The notes under the pieces are model-generated. The model was not told where the DNA came from and searched no databases. It worked only from the letters and a program-made list of their open reading frames with translations. 42,541 nt of DNA from a virus. Positions 32,659 through 39,655 of this stretch are shown here, in pieces. Made by a program: the position numbers and the translations under genes. Where the stretch lies: the IMG/VR virus record IMGVR_UViG_3300042934_000099, positions 1 to 42,541 of that record; one strand, written 5' to 3'. Positions within the stretch are counted from its first letter, which is position 1. Each line of letters begins with the position of its first letter.

Positions 32659-33153
32659 TTATTTTCCCTCGCTTCCGAATAAATTCTCCATATGAATTTG
32701 TCTATATAAATCCGATGTAAATACCCAATCGCCTATATCCTTATGACCAAAATCAGCATCATTAGTAGTATAAAAGCATTCTCCCTTATCTAAATCTATC
32801 CTGTTAACTATGCTTTCAAAATATCTGTAATCTTCATCTATCATATAAGCTGTATCGCCTAATTGAAATTCTTGTTTAGGCTTTATATCCTCTAAACCTA
32901 ATATGCAATATCCATCTTGTATGCCTTGTGGAAATTCTTCATGTGTTATTTTATATTTAATTTTTTTGGCTATTTCATTGCCTGTATAACCTTGAAAACT
33001 ATTCCCAACCATATTTTCCTGTTCATATTCCTTTAATACCAAGATATCTCCAACTTCATAATCTGAATCATCTTTTCTTATTTCAAAGTCTTTTATTCCT
33101 TCTTTTTGCAATTTAAAATATTTAGGTGATATTTTCTTTTTAATTTCTTTCAT
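32659..33153 (-). CDS. DUF3850 (ASCH-like) protein with C-terminal extension
   Basis: A 164-residue protein. The N-terminal 95 residues match DUF3850/ASCH (PUA fold): SPKYFKLQKEGIKDFEIRKD, YEVGDILVLKEYEQEN, QGYTGNEIAKKIKYKITHEE and GYCILGLE. The C-terminal 65 residues (QLGDTAYMIDEDYRYFESIV) form an extra beta domain. ASCH folds often bind RNA or modified nucleosides. A second DUF3850 protein lies at 34339. Confidence 0.75.
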   Translation of the reverse strand: MKEIKKKISPKYFKLQKEGIKDFEIRKDDSDYEVGDILVLKEYEQENMVGNSFQGYTGNEIAKKIKYKITHEEFPQGIQDGYCILGLEDIKPKQEFQLGDTAYMIDEDYRYFESIVNRIDLDKGECFYTTNDADFGHKDIGDWVFTSDLYRQIHMENLFGSEGK

Positions 33154-33245
33154 TTACTCATTCCCTTTCATTTTGATATTGATAGCCATATGAGAGAGGA
33201 ATTTTGCACTTGTATTGCTTTTATTCCTCTTTCTCTGTTTAATTT

Positions 33246-33353
33246 TTACATTAACCATGTAATTAATTTAAATAATCCATATCCGCTCACACCAATTATT
33301 GCAATTACTCCTATTATTGCTAATTTACATAATATATCAATAGCGTCTCTCAT
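33246..33353 (-). CDS. Tiny single-pass membrane protein
   Basis: A 35-residue peptide, MRDAIDILCKLAIIGVIAII, then GVSGYGLFKLITWLM; nearly all one hydrophobic helix. A GGGAAC site lies before the ATG. Similar tiny membrane peptides occur at 24132-24548. Whether it acts in host takeover or superinfection exclusion is unknown. Confidence 0.5.
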   Translation of the reverse strand: MRDAIDILCKLAIIGVIAIIGVSGYGLFKLITWLM

Positions 33354-33388
33354 TTTTGTTCCCTTTCTTATAACTCAGCTTATATTTA

Positions 33389-33619
33389 TTATCTAATTCT
33401 AAATGTTTTTAAATCATCTATTCTTATTGAATTGTAGCTTGTACCGCCATAGTTAAATTCAATATAATCCTTTATAATTTCGTCATCATCTGGACAATTG
33501 GGTCTATTTATATTTTCATCTATATTTAAGATAATAGGTTCTTCCATATCATCCTCGAATATAATTAAATATTTTGTTTGTGGTGTTTTTATATCTGCTA
33601 TAAGTTCATTTGTTAACAT
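33389..33619 (-). CDS. Small acidic hypothetical protein
   Basis: A 76-residue acidic protein (LIIFEDDMEEPIILNIDENI, then DDDEIIKDYIEFNYGG), mostly beta by pattern. It has a GAGGTATAACT site before the ATG. High negative charge is a feature of DNA mimics, but the length and lack of recognisable family make that only a possibility. Confidence 0.6.
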   Translation of the reverse strand: MLTNELIADIKTPQTKYLIIFEDDMEEPIILNIDENINRPNCPDDDEIIKDYIEFNYGGTSYNSIRIDDLKTFRIR

Positions 33620-33646
33620 AGTTATACCTCATTTCTTTTTTAATAA

Positions 33647-33772
33647 TTAATTCCTAATTGGGCAACATCCTTTATGCTCATTACAATTTTTACAACTGCA
33701 ACTACATTCTAAAAATAAAACATCTTTATTTTCTGTGCTTATTAAATACGTACATGGTTTATATTCTTTCAT
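33647..33772 (-). CDS. Tiny Cys-rich protein
   Basis: A 41-residue peptide with eight residues of the C/H type: LECSCSCKNCNEHKGCCPIR contains six Cys and one His, plus Cys7. AAGGAGAATAATT precedes the ATG. Likely a small zinc or iron-sulphur peptide. Neighbours are a regulator and an acidic protein. Confidence 0.55.
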   Translation of the reverse strand: MKEYKPCTYLISTENKDVLFLECSCSCKNCNEHKGCCPIRN

Positions 33773-33816
33773 AATTATTCTCCTTTCTTTCTTAATTTAT
33801 TAGTATTGCGTAAGAA

Positions 33817-34239
33817 TTAATCTTCTACGATATGTTCCAATGCTCTAATCAATACCTTTTTTAAATCTTTGTCTGCATTTTCCCAATTGCAAGATGCTTC
33901 TATATCATTAGGACATATATTTAACTCAAATAGTTGTACACACCAATCTTCATATACTGTATATATATTAATCTGATTATGAGTTCTTATTATGTTAATT
34001 AATTCTTCTATACTTAACTCTTCATAGGTTTCTCCTGATTCCTCTTTTATCTCAATTACATCATTTGGCGTTATGTCTAAATACCTACATATCTTTTCTA
34101 AATGATCCATATCCATTTTTTCAAATGAATTTGTGCAATATCTATTAATTGTACTTTTATTAATTCCTGTTCCTTCTGAAACCTCCTGTTGCTGTATATT
34201 TTTTGTCAGTAAAATCAAATCTAAATTTAATTTAATCAT
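33817..34239 (-). CDS. Cro/C1-type HTH regulator
   Basis: A 140-residue protein. Residues 1-62 form an HTH_26/Cro-C1 domain: LDLILLTKNIQQQEVSEGTG, then INKSTINRYCTNSF (recognition helix), then LEKICRYLDITPNDVIEIKE. The C-terminal 75 residues are acidic and helical, perhaps an effector or dimer domain. The gap upstream (34240-34338) holds an inverted repeat GAGGA..TCCTC that could be an operator. Could be the phage's Cro-like switch or a late accessory regulator. Confidence 0.8.
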   Translation of the reverse strand: MIKLNLDLILLTKNIQQQEVSEGTGINKSTINRYCTNSFEKMDMDHLEKICRYLDITPNDVIEIKEESGETYEELSIEELINIIRTHNQINIYTVYEDWCVQLFELNICPNDIEASCNWENADKDLKKVLIRALEHIVED

Positions 34240-34338
34240 TTATCAATTTTTCCTCTCTTTATTTATTACACAATACTTGAGGAACATGCCCTGGTCCTCC
34301 ACCTTAATTTTTAATAAGTGCTGCACAATATCTACATC

Positions 34339-34644
34339 TTACGCATTACTTTTTAACGATAAGACCACATAATCTTTATCCAATCCATACTCTCCACCTT
34401 GTAATATATAAGTTATCTTTCTATAAGCTTTCCTGCCTGTATACATTCCATGAGCATATTCATGTAATACCAAATTATCACCAACTTTATAATCTCTATC
34501 ATTTTTTCTTAGTTCAAAATTCTTAGTACCATCTAATATTGATTTAAAGTATCTTGGTAATATTTTTAATTCATGAGTTGTATTTTCTTGAAAATCCTCT
34601 ATTTCTAAAGGCTTTGCTGTAAATGTCTTAATGCCTTCACTCAT
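34339..34644 (-). CDS. DUF3850 (ASCH-like) protein
   Basis: A 101-residue protein with the DUF3850 core: THELKILPRYFKSILDGTKN, FELRKNDRDYKVGDNLVLHE, MYTGRKAYRKITYILQGGEY and DYVVLSL. Its first 22 residues are a less conserved leader. It is a divergent paralogue of the N-terminal domain at 32659. The ATG overlaps the end of the upstream gene by 4 bases. Confidence 0.85.
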   Translation of the reverse strand: MSEGIKTFTAKPLEIEDFQENTTHELKILPRYFKSILDGTKNFELRKNDRDYKVGDNLVLHEYAHGMYTGRKAYRKITYILQGGEYGLDKDYVVLSLKSNA

Positions 34645-35177
34645 TGCTCTACCTCACTTTTAATGATAATTCCGATACTTTTAATAGATGTTTTATTATT
34701 ATATTTAAACGTCCATTCATTCTTTAAATCATTTGAAAACATTTTTCTTGACTGAATAGTACATTTATCTCCATCAAAAGAAATAGACTTAAATCTTGTA
34801 CAATAGTCAGCATATTCACTAAATGCTTTTAGGACTTTTTTGTATGTTTTATACTGCACCCCTTCTAAAATTTCATATCCTAACCTTTCCTTATTTATTA
34901 CCGAAAAAGATTCGTTGAAGTAATTACATAGTCTTTTAGTTCCTATTTCTCTTATTACTACACAACCACGATCATTGTCTATTTTCTCTACAAACCCAAT
35001 CATGAAATCATTAGGTACTATTGATGTGTTTGCGAAAACTAAATCACCATATTGTAATTTTGATGGTTCAAGCATATAAGATTTAACATATTCATCTTTT
35101 TCTTTAAATCCGCTATACATTAAACCAGGAATAATTCTTGATACTATTACCATTAAAATTCTTTCTTTATCTGTCAT
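34641..35177 (-). CDS. Hypothetical protein with beta-barrel-like middle
   Basis: A 178-residue protein: MTDKERILMVIVSRIIPGLM, then LEPSKLQYGDLVFANTSIVP, then NDFMIGFVEKIDNDRGCVVI, which looks like a small SH3/OB barrel, and a C-terminal beta part. The pattern G-D-L-V-x-A-xT...G-F-V recurs in phage proteins of unknown function. Not recognised further. Confidence 0.6.
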   Translation of the reverse strand: MTDKERILMVIVSRIIPGLMYSGFKEKDEYVKSYMLEPSKLQYGDLVFANTSIVPNDFMIGFVEKIDNDRGCVVIREIGTKRLCNYFNESFSVINKERLGYEILEGVQYKTYKKVLKAFSEYADYCTRFKSISFDGDKCTIQSRKMFSNDLKNEWTFKYNNKTSIKSIGIIIKSEVEQ

Positions 35178-35228
35178 AATTAACCCCTTTCTGCACCTTA
35201 CTATGCTTCGTCAATTACATTTCACGCA

Positions 35229-35335
35229 CTAGCCTATTGCTAAATATTTATCATCCTTATCTCTTTCTTCAATCCAAATGTGTTCATTTATATCCAGTTT
35301 TTACATGGTGGAGTTAAACTTTTATTTTCATTCAT
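35229..35335 (-). pseudogene. Possible remnant of a ~35-codon gene with a frameshift
   Basis: ATG at 35335 overlaps the stop of the upstream gene (ATGA) and opens MNENKSLTPPCKNWI before a stop. One base out of frame, at the A5 run, the sequence continues LDINEHIWIEERDKDDKYLA and IG before TAG 35229-35231. The two halves together look like one short phage protein. The evidence is only pattern continuity; the segment may be non-coding. The rest of the gap 35178-35228 holds nothing I can identify. Confidence 0.35.
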
Positions 35336-35763
35336 TCTTTTAATTCCTCCTTTGCTATTTCTAATGCTACATATAACGCCATAGACCAAATTAAATCAAT
35401 TAAATCCAAGCTATTTATTCTTCTTATTATTAGCTGAGTTCCGTTGCTCATTCTCTTTTTTAAAGTAACTTGGAATCCTTCAAATGTTTCTATATCTATT
35501 AAGTAATCATTATCATGTATAAATTCTATTAATTGCCCTAGTGATAATACTTGAATAGCTGTTGTTTTAAAATATTCCCAATCTCCTTCAATGTCGCTTT
35601 CTAAATCAATGTTTAGACATAATATATTGCAATATCTTTTATCTTTTTCATAATCCCTTTTATCAACATATAAGTCTCCTTCATTGCATTTCCAATATTC
35701 CGAAAATACTTTTTGTACTTCTTTGGACTGATTTAAAAGCCTTTCTGCACTTATATATTCCAT
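35332..35763 (-). CDS. Hypothetical phage protein
   Basis: A 143-residue protein: SAERLLNQSKEVQKVFSEYW, KCNEGDLYVDKRD, LGQLIEFIHDNDYLIDIETF, and a helical end (LWSMALYVALEIAKEELKE-like). The Q-L-x-EFI-x-D motif with downstream hydrophobic helix is frequent in Firmicute prophage early regions, function unknown. It begins one base before the stop of the AbrB-like gene is complete, so the two are probably co-translated. Confidence 0.65.
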   Translation of the reverse strand: MEYISAERLLNQSKEVQKVFSEYWKCNEGDLYVDKRDYEKDKRYCNILCLNIDLESDIEGDWEYFKTTAIQVLSLGQLIEFIHDNDYLIDIETFEGFQVTLKKRMSNGTQLIIRRINSLDLIDLIWSMALYVALEIAKEELKE

Positions 35764-35919
35764 TTACTTATCCCCTTCCACCTTAGTAATTAAAACTTGG
35801 CCTTGCTTTATGGCTTTTATATCCGCACTATCTCCGATTTTTAAGCCTAACGTTTCAAGCATTGGTTTACTTATTACAATAATTGCTGAACTTCCTAGCT
35901 TTCTTATCTTTCTTTTCAC
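35764..35919 (-). CDS. AbrB/MazE/SpoVT-type DNA-binding protein, GTG start
   Basis: A 51-residue protein with a GTG start 6 bases after GGAGG. KRKIRKLGSSAIIVISKPML, then LGLKIGDSADIKAIKQGQV, is the swapped-hairpin beta-barrel fold of AbrB/MazE proteins (RK-x-G-x-S-x-x-x-x-x-P...L-G-L-x-x-G-D). No toxin gene follows, so it is more likely a regulator than an antitoxin. It is the first gene after the promoter at 35971 and may control its own operon. Confidence 0.8.
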   Translation of the reverse strand: MKRKIRKLGSSAIIVISKPMLETLGLKIGDSADIKAIKQGQVLITKVEGDK

Positions 35920-35970
35920 CCTATAACCTCCTTTTAAAAATCTTTTCTAATCTCTTTTTTCTATAATCTT

Positions 35971-35980
35971 ATTATATCAA
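35971..35980 (-). promoter_or_regulatory. Extended -10 promoter of the middle operon
   Basis: The minus strand reads TTTTGATATAATAAG: a perfect TATAAT (35971-35976) with TGn directly upstream. No good -35 hexamer is visible at 16-18 bases, as is common for extended -10 promoters. It lies 52 bases before the GTG of the AbrB-like gene and overlaps the T-tail of the preceding terminator. Confidence 0.55.
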
Positions 35981-36007
35981 AAGGTATCTGAAATAGATAC
36001 CTTTTTT
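35979..36007 (-). terminator. Bidirectional terminator after ssb
   Basis: AAAAGGTATCT pairs with AGATACCTTTTTT around GAAAT (stem 35983-35989 with 35995-36001). It lies 53 bases after the ssb stop and separates the early from the middle operon. The minus-strand T-tract is only four bases, so read-through is possible. Confidence 0.8.
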
Positions 36008-36060
36008 CTTAAAAAATTTTATAAAAAAAATAGAGAGTTTATAAAATCATCTTATTTTGG

Positions 36061-36465
36061 CTAAAATGGTGAGTCACCATCGTCGATTGGTGTTATATCT
36101 TCTTCAAAATTCCCACCAGTAAAAGTATCTGAATTAGGTACATTATTATTTGATTTGCTTAAGAATTGTACCTCTGTAGCTAAAACCTCTGTTACATAAC
36201 GTTTAGTTCCATCTTTTGCATCGTATGACCTAGTTTGTATTCTTCCGCTAATAGCCATTTGACTTCCTTTAGTCATATAATTAGCTGTGCTTTCTGCTTG
36301 TTTGCCCCATATTACAACTGGTACAAAGTCAGCTTCTTTCTGTCCTGTCTTAGTATTGTATTTATCTACTGCTAGGGTTATTGATGTTACACTTGCCCCA
36401 CTTCCTGGAGTAAATTTAAGTTCGGGATCTTTTGTTAATCTTCCTATAAGTACAACTTTATTCAT
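36061..36465 (-). CDS. ssb: Single-stranded DNA binding protein
   Basis: A 134-residue SSB. The ATG at 36465 (MNKVVLIGRLTKDPELKFTP) has AAAGGAG with a 10-base gap; the ATG three codons earlier is only 2 bases from it. The OB fold continues with ITLAVDKYNTKTGQKEADFV, VVIWGKQAESTANYMTKGSQ and MAISGRIQTRSYDAKDG. The tail is short and ends DDGDSPF, the acidic D-D-x-x-F-type tip that recruits replication partners. It works with the helicase encoded at the right edge. Confidence 0.95.
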   Translation of the reverse strand: MNKVVLIGRLTKDPELKFTPGSGASVTSITLAVDKYNTKTGQKEADFVPVVIWGKQAESTANYMTKGSQMAISGRIQTRSYDAKDGTKRYVTEVLATEVQFLSKSNNNVPNSDTFTGGNFEEDITPIDDGDSPF

Positions 36466-36625
36466 TATCTGCATTCTCCTTTGTTTCTTTTAATATTGCA
36501 CATAAACTACCTTGATTTGTTTCGCTGTCTATCACATCGCAAGCTCTATCTAAAGGGCAATCTTCACAACATATTGGTTTAAAAATATTTAATAATTTCC
36601 CTGCTATTTCTTTCTTACTCTCCAT
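36458..36625 (-). CDS. Small Cys-rich protein before ssb
   Basis: A 55-residue protein: MESKKEIAGKLLNIFKPICC, then EDCPLDRACDVIDSETNQGS, with five Cys. The CC-x2-C-x5-C arrangement plus a later Cys suggests a metal site. It overlaps the upstream gene by 11 bases and ssb by 8, and its start and the ssb start share a nearly identical 20-base translation signal. Confidence 0.65.
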   Translation of the reverse strand: MESKKEIAGKLLNIFKPICCEDCPLDRACDVIDSETNQGSLCAILKETKENADNE

Positions 36626-36938
36626 TTTCTGCATTCTCCTTTTCTTCTTTTTCTGCCTTAACTACTATTACTGGATATTCTGTTATTGCCTTTATATCCT
36701 CGTGTATTTGGTTTAATTTATCCTTAATGATAACTATATCGTCATTGGTCTTTAAAATGTGCTGTGGAACAAATTTCAAAGCATCTTCAAACTTTGTGCA
36801 ATAGGCAACTGGTTTTATAATTTCATTTCCTACATTTTCTGCTTTTGTAAGTCTACTTTCTTGAACAATACCTTTCTTACTAACTATAAATTGTAAATTA
36901 TCACTTGTTATTAAATATTCTCCTATACTAATTTTCAT
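36615..36938 (-). CDS. Hypothetical early protein
   Basis: A 107-residue protein: MKISIGEYLITSDNLQFIVS, KPVAYCTKFEDALKFVPQHI, then a helical end with Lys/Glu repeats. This resembles a common phage family that opens (I-x-x-x-Y-x-I-T-S-D-x-x-Q-(F/Y)-I) and has Y-x-x-x-(L/F)-E-x-AL; function unknown. It overlaps the small Cys-rich gene by 11 bases. Confidence 0.65.
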   Translation of the reverse strand: MKISIGEYLITSDNLQFIVSKKGIVQESRLTKAENVGNEIIKPVAYCTKFEDALKFVPQHILKTNDDIVIIKDKLNQIHEDIKAITEYPVIVVKAEKEEKENAENGE

Positions 36939-36941
36939 TTA

Positions 36942-37820
36942 TTAAATTCCTTCTTCCTTGATTAAATTTATAAATTCTTCTGTTGCTGTTGCGATTTGAG
37001 TTATATTAGTTGCTTGTTCTTGGATTGTAATTGCATTTTGTTCCATTGATTGAGTCATTTCTTCTATGTCTCTATTTATATCTGTAATACGTTCAATTCG
37101 AGTAATATTGCTTTGTTTCAAAAACTTACTATCTTCATTTGCTTTACTAGCTTTTTCTAAAGTAATTGTTGTCATTGATTGAATATCTTTGATAATATTC
37201 TTAATTTCAGTGCTTGAATTATTTGCTCTTGATGCTAAATTCTTAACTTCTGTAGCTACAACCGCAAATCCTTTTCCGGATTCTCCTGCTCTTGCAGCTT
37301 CTATACTTGCATTTAGTGATAATAAATTAGTTTGATCTGAAATATCTTTGATTGTTTCAACTATCTTATTTATATCTTGGACCATATTATTTAGTTCATT
37401 TACGCTATCAAATGTATTTGTAATATTCATTCTAAAATCATTCATTATAGGTCCATTTTCTAAAGCTGATTCATAAGCTAAATTTACCTTTTCACTTATA
37501 TGAACCATAGTTGCAGCCATTTCCTCATTATTGGCTGACATTTCCTCTGATGAACTCGCTTGATTAGTAATATTGTTACTTATATTTTCTACGCCTTTTA
37601 AAAAATATTCATTTGTCTTTTTGACTTGGTCAATGTATTTCTTAAATTCCTTTTCTTTCTCTTCAAGCTTTTGTTTATAGTCTTTTGATTCTTTCATTAA
37701 ATCCTTTGCTGTATCTTTTGTTATGTCTATATCTATTCTTAATCCTTCATTCTCAATTTCTAATTTCTTTATGTCTTCTTCATATCTAGCTAACGCCTCT
37801 TTTCTTATAATTTTATACAT
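36942..37820 (-). CDS. Cytoplasmic methyl-accepting chemotaxis-type signalling protein
   Basis: A 292-residue protein without signal peptide or membrane helix. Residues 10-75 are a charged coiled coil. About 85-292 are an MCP signalling domain with the hairpin tip [20 protein letters not shown], then [20 protein letters not shown] and [12 protein letters not shown]. This tip is the segment that docks CheW and CheA in bacterial chemoreceptors. The N-terminal sensory part is missing or reduced to the coil. It lies in the early region between ssb-linked genes and a DUF1064 nuclease, with the same direction and spacing as its neighbours. Interaction with the host array is an inference. Confidence 0.9.
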   Translation of the reverse strand: MYKIIRKEALARYEEDIKKLEIENEGLRIDIDITKDTAKDLMKESKDYKQKLEEKEKEFKKYIDQVKKTNEYFLKGVENISNNITNQASSSEEMSANNEEMAATMVHISEKVNLAYESALENGPIMNDFRMNITNTFDSVNELNNMVQDINKIVETIKDISDQTNLLSLNASIEAARAGESGKGFAVVATEVKNLASRANNSSTEIKNIIKDIQSMTTITLEKASKANEDSKFLKQSNITRIERITDINRDIEEMTQSMEQNAITIQEQATNITQIATATEEFINLIKEEGI

Positions 37821-37841
37821 TGTAATTCCTCCCTTTATTTT

Positions 37842-38015
37842 TTATTTACCCTTCTTTATTAATTTCCCTTTCATACAAAATCCATTTATTGCTCTTTTCC
37901 CACATCCGCCATAGCATATCTTTTTCTTTTCACAATACCTGCAACCTACCCATGTTCTTCCTAATACATCTTTAAAAAATTTAATTTTGCTTGTTTTATT
38001 ATGCTTTATATTCAT
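37842..38015 (-). CDS. Small Cys-rich basic protein
   Basis: A 57-residue protein with CRYCEKKKICYGGCGKRAI and a further Cys near the end. The C-x2-C-x5-C-x3-C spacing suggests an iron-sulphur or zinc site. I start at the ATG at 38015, directly after the DUF1064 stop; a longer frame to 38063 overlaps that gene. No family recognised. Confidence 0.6.
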   Translation of the reverse strand: MNIKHNKTSKIKFFKDVLGRTWVGCRYCEKKKICYGGCGKRAINGFCMKGKLIKKGK

Positions 38016-38016
38016 T

Positions 38017-38436
38017 TCATTGTTTACCTTTCTTTGCATTTCTTCTTTTCTTTTGAAGTTCATAGAAATCTATAAATCCATATTGATCTCCATATTTCAA
38101 ACTTCTAGCTACAATGCTTAATTTAAAATCTCTATATTTCCAATGAAACAATTTAATTCTTAACTCTCCTTGCTGAGTTGTCATTCCTTTTACATCTATA
38201 TATTCAATAGAATTATCATTATGGTATATTTTAAAATCTGGCGTGTATGTGATGGCCCTATAAGTTTTGTTTTGCTTTTTAAATCCCTCTATAAGGGTAA
38301 ATGTTGGCTGTAATTCAAAGCACTTTATTTCGCCTCTAGCTTGTCTTAATTTTAATGACTCATAATAATGCGCTTCATCTTTACTATCAAAAGCTATGCC
38401 ATCTATTGTTATCTTTTGACTATTATATTTGCTCAT
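38017..38436 (-). CDS. DUF1064 nuclease-like protein
   Basis: A 139-residue protein of the DUF1064 family: MSKYNSQKITIDGIAFDSKD with EAHYYESLKLRQARGEIKCF, then YTPDFKIYHNDNSIEYIDVK and HWKYRDFKLSI. The FDSKxEAxYY, TPDF and (I/V)DVK motifs place it in the PD-(D/E)XK group and give the usual catalytic E, D and (D/E)xK residues. Proposed role: Holliday-junction or recombination nuclease during replication. Confidence 0.85.
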   Translation of the reverse strand: MSKYNSQKITIDGIAFDSKDEAHYYESLKLRQARGEIKCFELQPTFTLIEGFKKQNKTYRAITYTPDFKIYHNDNSIEYIDVKGMTTQQGELRIKLFHWKYRDFKLSIVARSLKYGDQYGFIDFYELQKKRRNAKKGKQ

Positions 38437-38445
38437 TTATTCCTC

Positions 38446-38595
38446 CTAATATTTACTTCCCATATTCTTTTTATAATAACTTGCCTTCCTTTTCCCATGC
38501 CTTTCTTTCATATACCCTAATATTTCACCTTCTCTTATTTCTCTTCTTTTAGCTATATCTTTTATAGTTTTATCTTTCCATTCTTTTGCTGTCAT
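38446..38595 (-). CDS. Small basic HTH-like protein
   Basis: A 49-residue basic protein (MTAKEWKDKTIKDIAKRREI, then REGEILGYMKERHGKRKA). The TIKDIAKRREIREGEILGYM stretch could form a helix-turn-helix. GGTGAAAAATAA precedes the ATG and the stop lies 10 bases before the next gene. No family certain. Confidence 0.5.
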   Translation of the reverse strand: MTAKEWKDKTIKDIAKRREIREGEILGYMKERHGKRKASYYKKNMGSKY

Positions 38596-38627
38596 TTATT
38601 TTTCACCTCACATATTTTTTATTCTTC

Positions 38628-39164
38628 TTACTCTTCATCTCGAATAATTTCTATTTCCTTAGGAACAAAAACTAATAACTTATCATGGCTTTCTGAATCC
38701 TCTGAATAATAAACGTCCTCTGTGTCTGAACAATAATACTCTTCACCAGAAATTATTGATTGAATAACAACTTTAGTATCTTTTGGATATTCTTTTATAA
38801 ATTCTTCTAGTTGTCCTATAGTCCATTCATTTTTATTTTGTTCTATGAGTTTTACTTCTTCATAAGTTTTTTCAAAAATATCGGGTTTGCATGGATAAAA
38901 TTTTCTATCATCTGTTGAAAATGGTTCTTTAATAATACAATCACCAATGTCAGCTTTCATTTCGCCTTCTTTAGTTTTAATAATTAGATTGCCTACTTGA
39001 CAAGTCCCGTTACACAAATCAATTCGGAATGTGTTTTCTTCAAGTGTAGGACGTTGATTTTCTTTCTCGTTATTAGTTAGAAAATCAAACATTTCCCTTT
39101 GATTTTTCCCATCCCATTTCACATATTCTATTTCAATTGGTTTCTTTTTTGCTTTTTTAATCAT
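38628..39164 (-). CDS. Conserved phage protein with PGDYG-like domain
   Basis: A 178-residue protein. KKKPIEIEYVKWDGKNQREM opens a widespread phage family, followed by NLIIKTKEGEMKADIGDCII and FYPCKPDIFEKTYEEV, where most relatives have EGxMxAxxGDYIIxG and YPCxPxIFxxTYE. The C-terminal 65 residues (GQLEEFIKEYPKDTKVVIQS) are an added domain seen in other small phage proteins. Function unknown. Confidence 0.75.
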   Translation of the reverse strand: MIKKAKKKPIEIEYVKWDGKNQREMFDFLTNNEKENQRPTLEENTFRIDLCNGTCQVGNLIIKTKEGEMKADIGDCIIKEPFSTDDRKFYPCKPDIFEKTYEEVKLIEQNKNEWTIGQLEEFIKEYPKDTKVVIQSIISGEEYYCSDTEDVYYSEDSESHDKLLVFVPKEIEIIRDEE

Positions 39165-39168
39165 ATTC

Positions 39169-39348
39169 TTATTCCTCCACTTCTTGAACTTCTTTTAATG
39201 ATTCCAAACTTTCTTTAAACCCTGTTAACTTGTTTATTAAAGCTTTTTCTAGTTCCTTTTTACCTTGTTTCCCTGCTATGCCTATTTTATATTTAGTATC
39301 ATATATCTTTGCACATATACGGCACTCTAATAACTCTAAATCATCCAT
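39169..39348 (-). CDS. Small hypothetical protein
   Basis: A 59-residue protein: MDDLELLECRICAKIYDTKY with a C-x2-C pair, then a helical half (KELEKALINKLTGFKESLES). It overlaps the upstream gene end by 13 bases and starts in frame with a GGAGAAGCAATT site. Function unknown. Confidence 0.55.
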   Translation of the reverse strand: MDDLELLECRICAKIYDTKYKIGIAGKQGKKELEKALINKLTGFKESLESLKEVQEVEE

Positions 39349-39515
39349 AATTGCTTCTCCTCCACATCCTCAAACTTTACATTGAATCTCTTCGCATCAT
39401 GTGAATTTAGTTCTATACAAATACATTCTTGCATCAATTCATCAATTGCAACTATTTCTAAATTGATTCCTGTTACTTTTTTAGATTTTATAGCTTGTCC
39501 TGTTATATATTCCAT
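39336..39515 (-). CDS. Small hypothetical protein
   Basis: A 59-residue protein: MEYITGQAIKSKKVTGINLE, then CICIELNSHDAKRFNVKFED. I use the ATG at 39515, 9 bases after AAAGG; the nominal start three codons earlier is TTG. Beta-rich by pattern. It overlaps the next gene by 13 bases. Confidence 0.55.
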   Translation of the reverse strand: MEYITGQAIKSKKVTGINLEIVAIDELMQECICIELNSHDAKRFNVKFEDVEEKQLWMI

Positions 39516-39517
39516 AT

Positions 39518-39655
39518 TTAGCAACCTTTCTTTTTAGTTTTATTTCTATTTCTAATCCGCTTGTTGTATCTATCAATTTGCCTAGCTTCTAAACTCAATC
39601 TATAAAGTACATTCTCATATGCAGTATCCATTATTTCACTATAACTTCTAAGCAT
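39518..39655 (-). CDS. Small basic protein
   Basis: A 45-residue helical protein ending in a very basic tail (MLRSYSEIMDTAYENVLYRL, then NKRIRNRNKTKKKGC). GGAAGTAAGT precedes the ATG, inside the end of the upstream gene. The basic tail suggests nucleic-acid binding. Support is mostly context. Confidence 0.45.
   Translation of the reverse strand: MLRSYSEIMDTAYENVLYRLSLEARQIDRYNKRIRNRNKTKKKGC

Noticed and set aside
34260-34330. 27-codon minus-strand frame starting with GTG upstream of the HTH regulator
   Set aside because: No ribosome site and no similarity. The interval is better read as a regulatory gap with an inverted repeat.
35764-35919. AbrB-like gene as antitoxin of a toxin-antitoxin pair
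   Set aside because: The neighbouring gene at 35332 does not resemble MazF, VapC, Doc or other toxins paired with this fold, so a regulator is the simpler reading.
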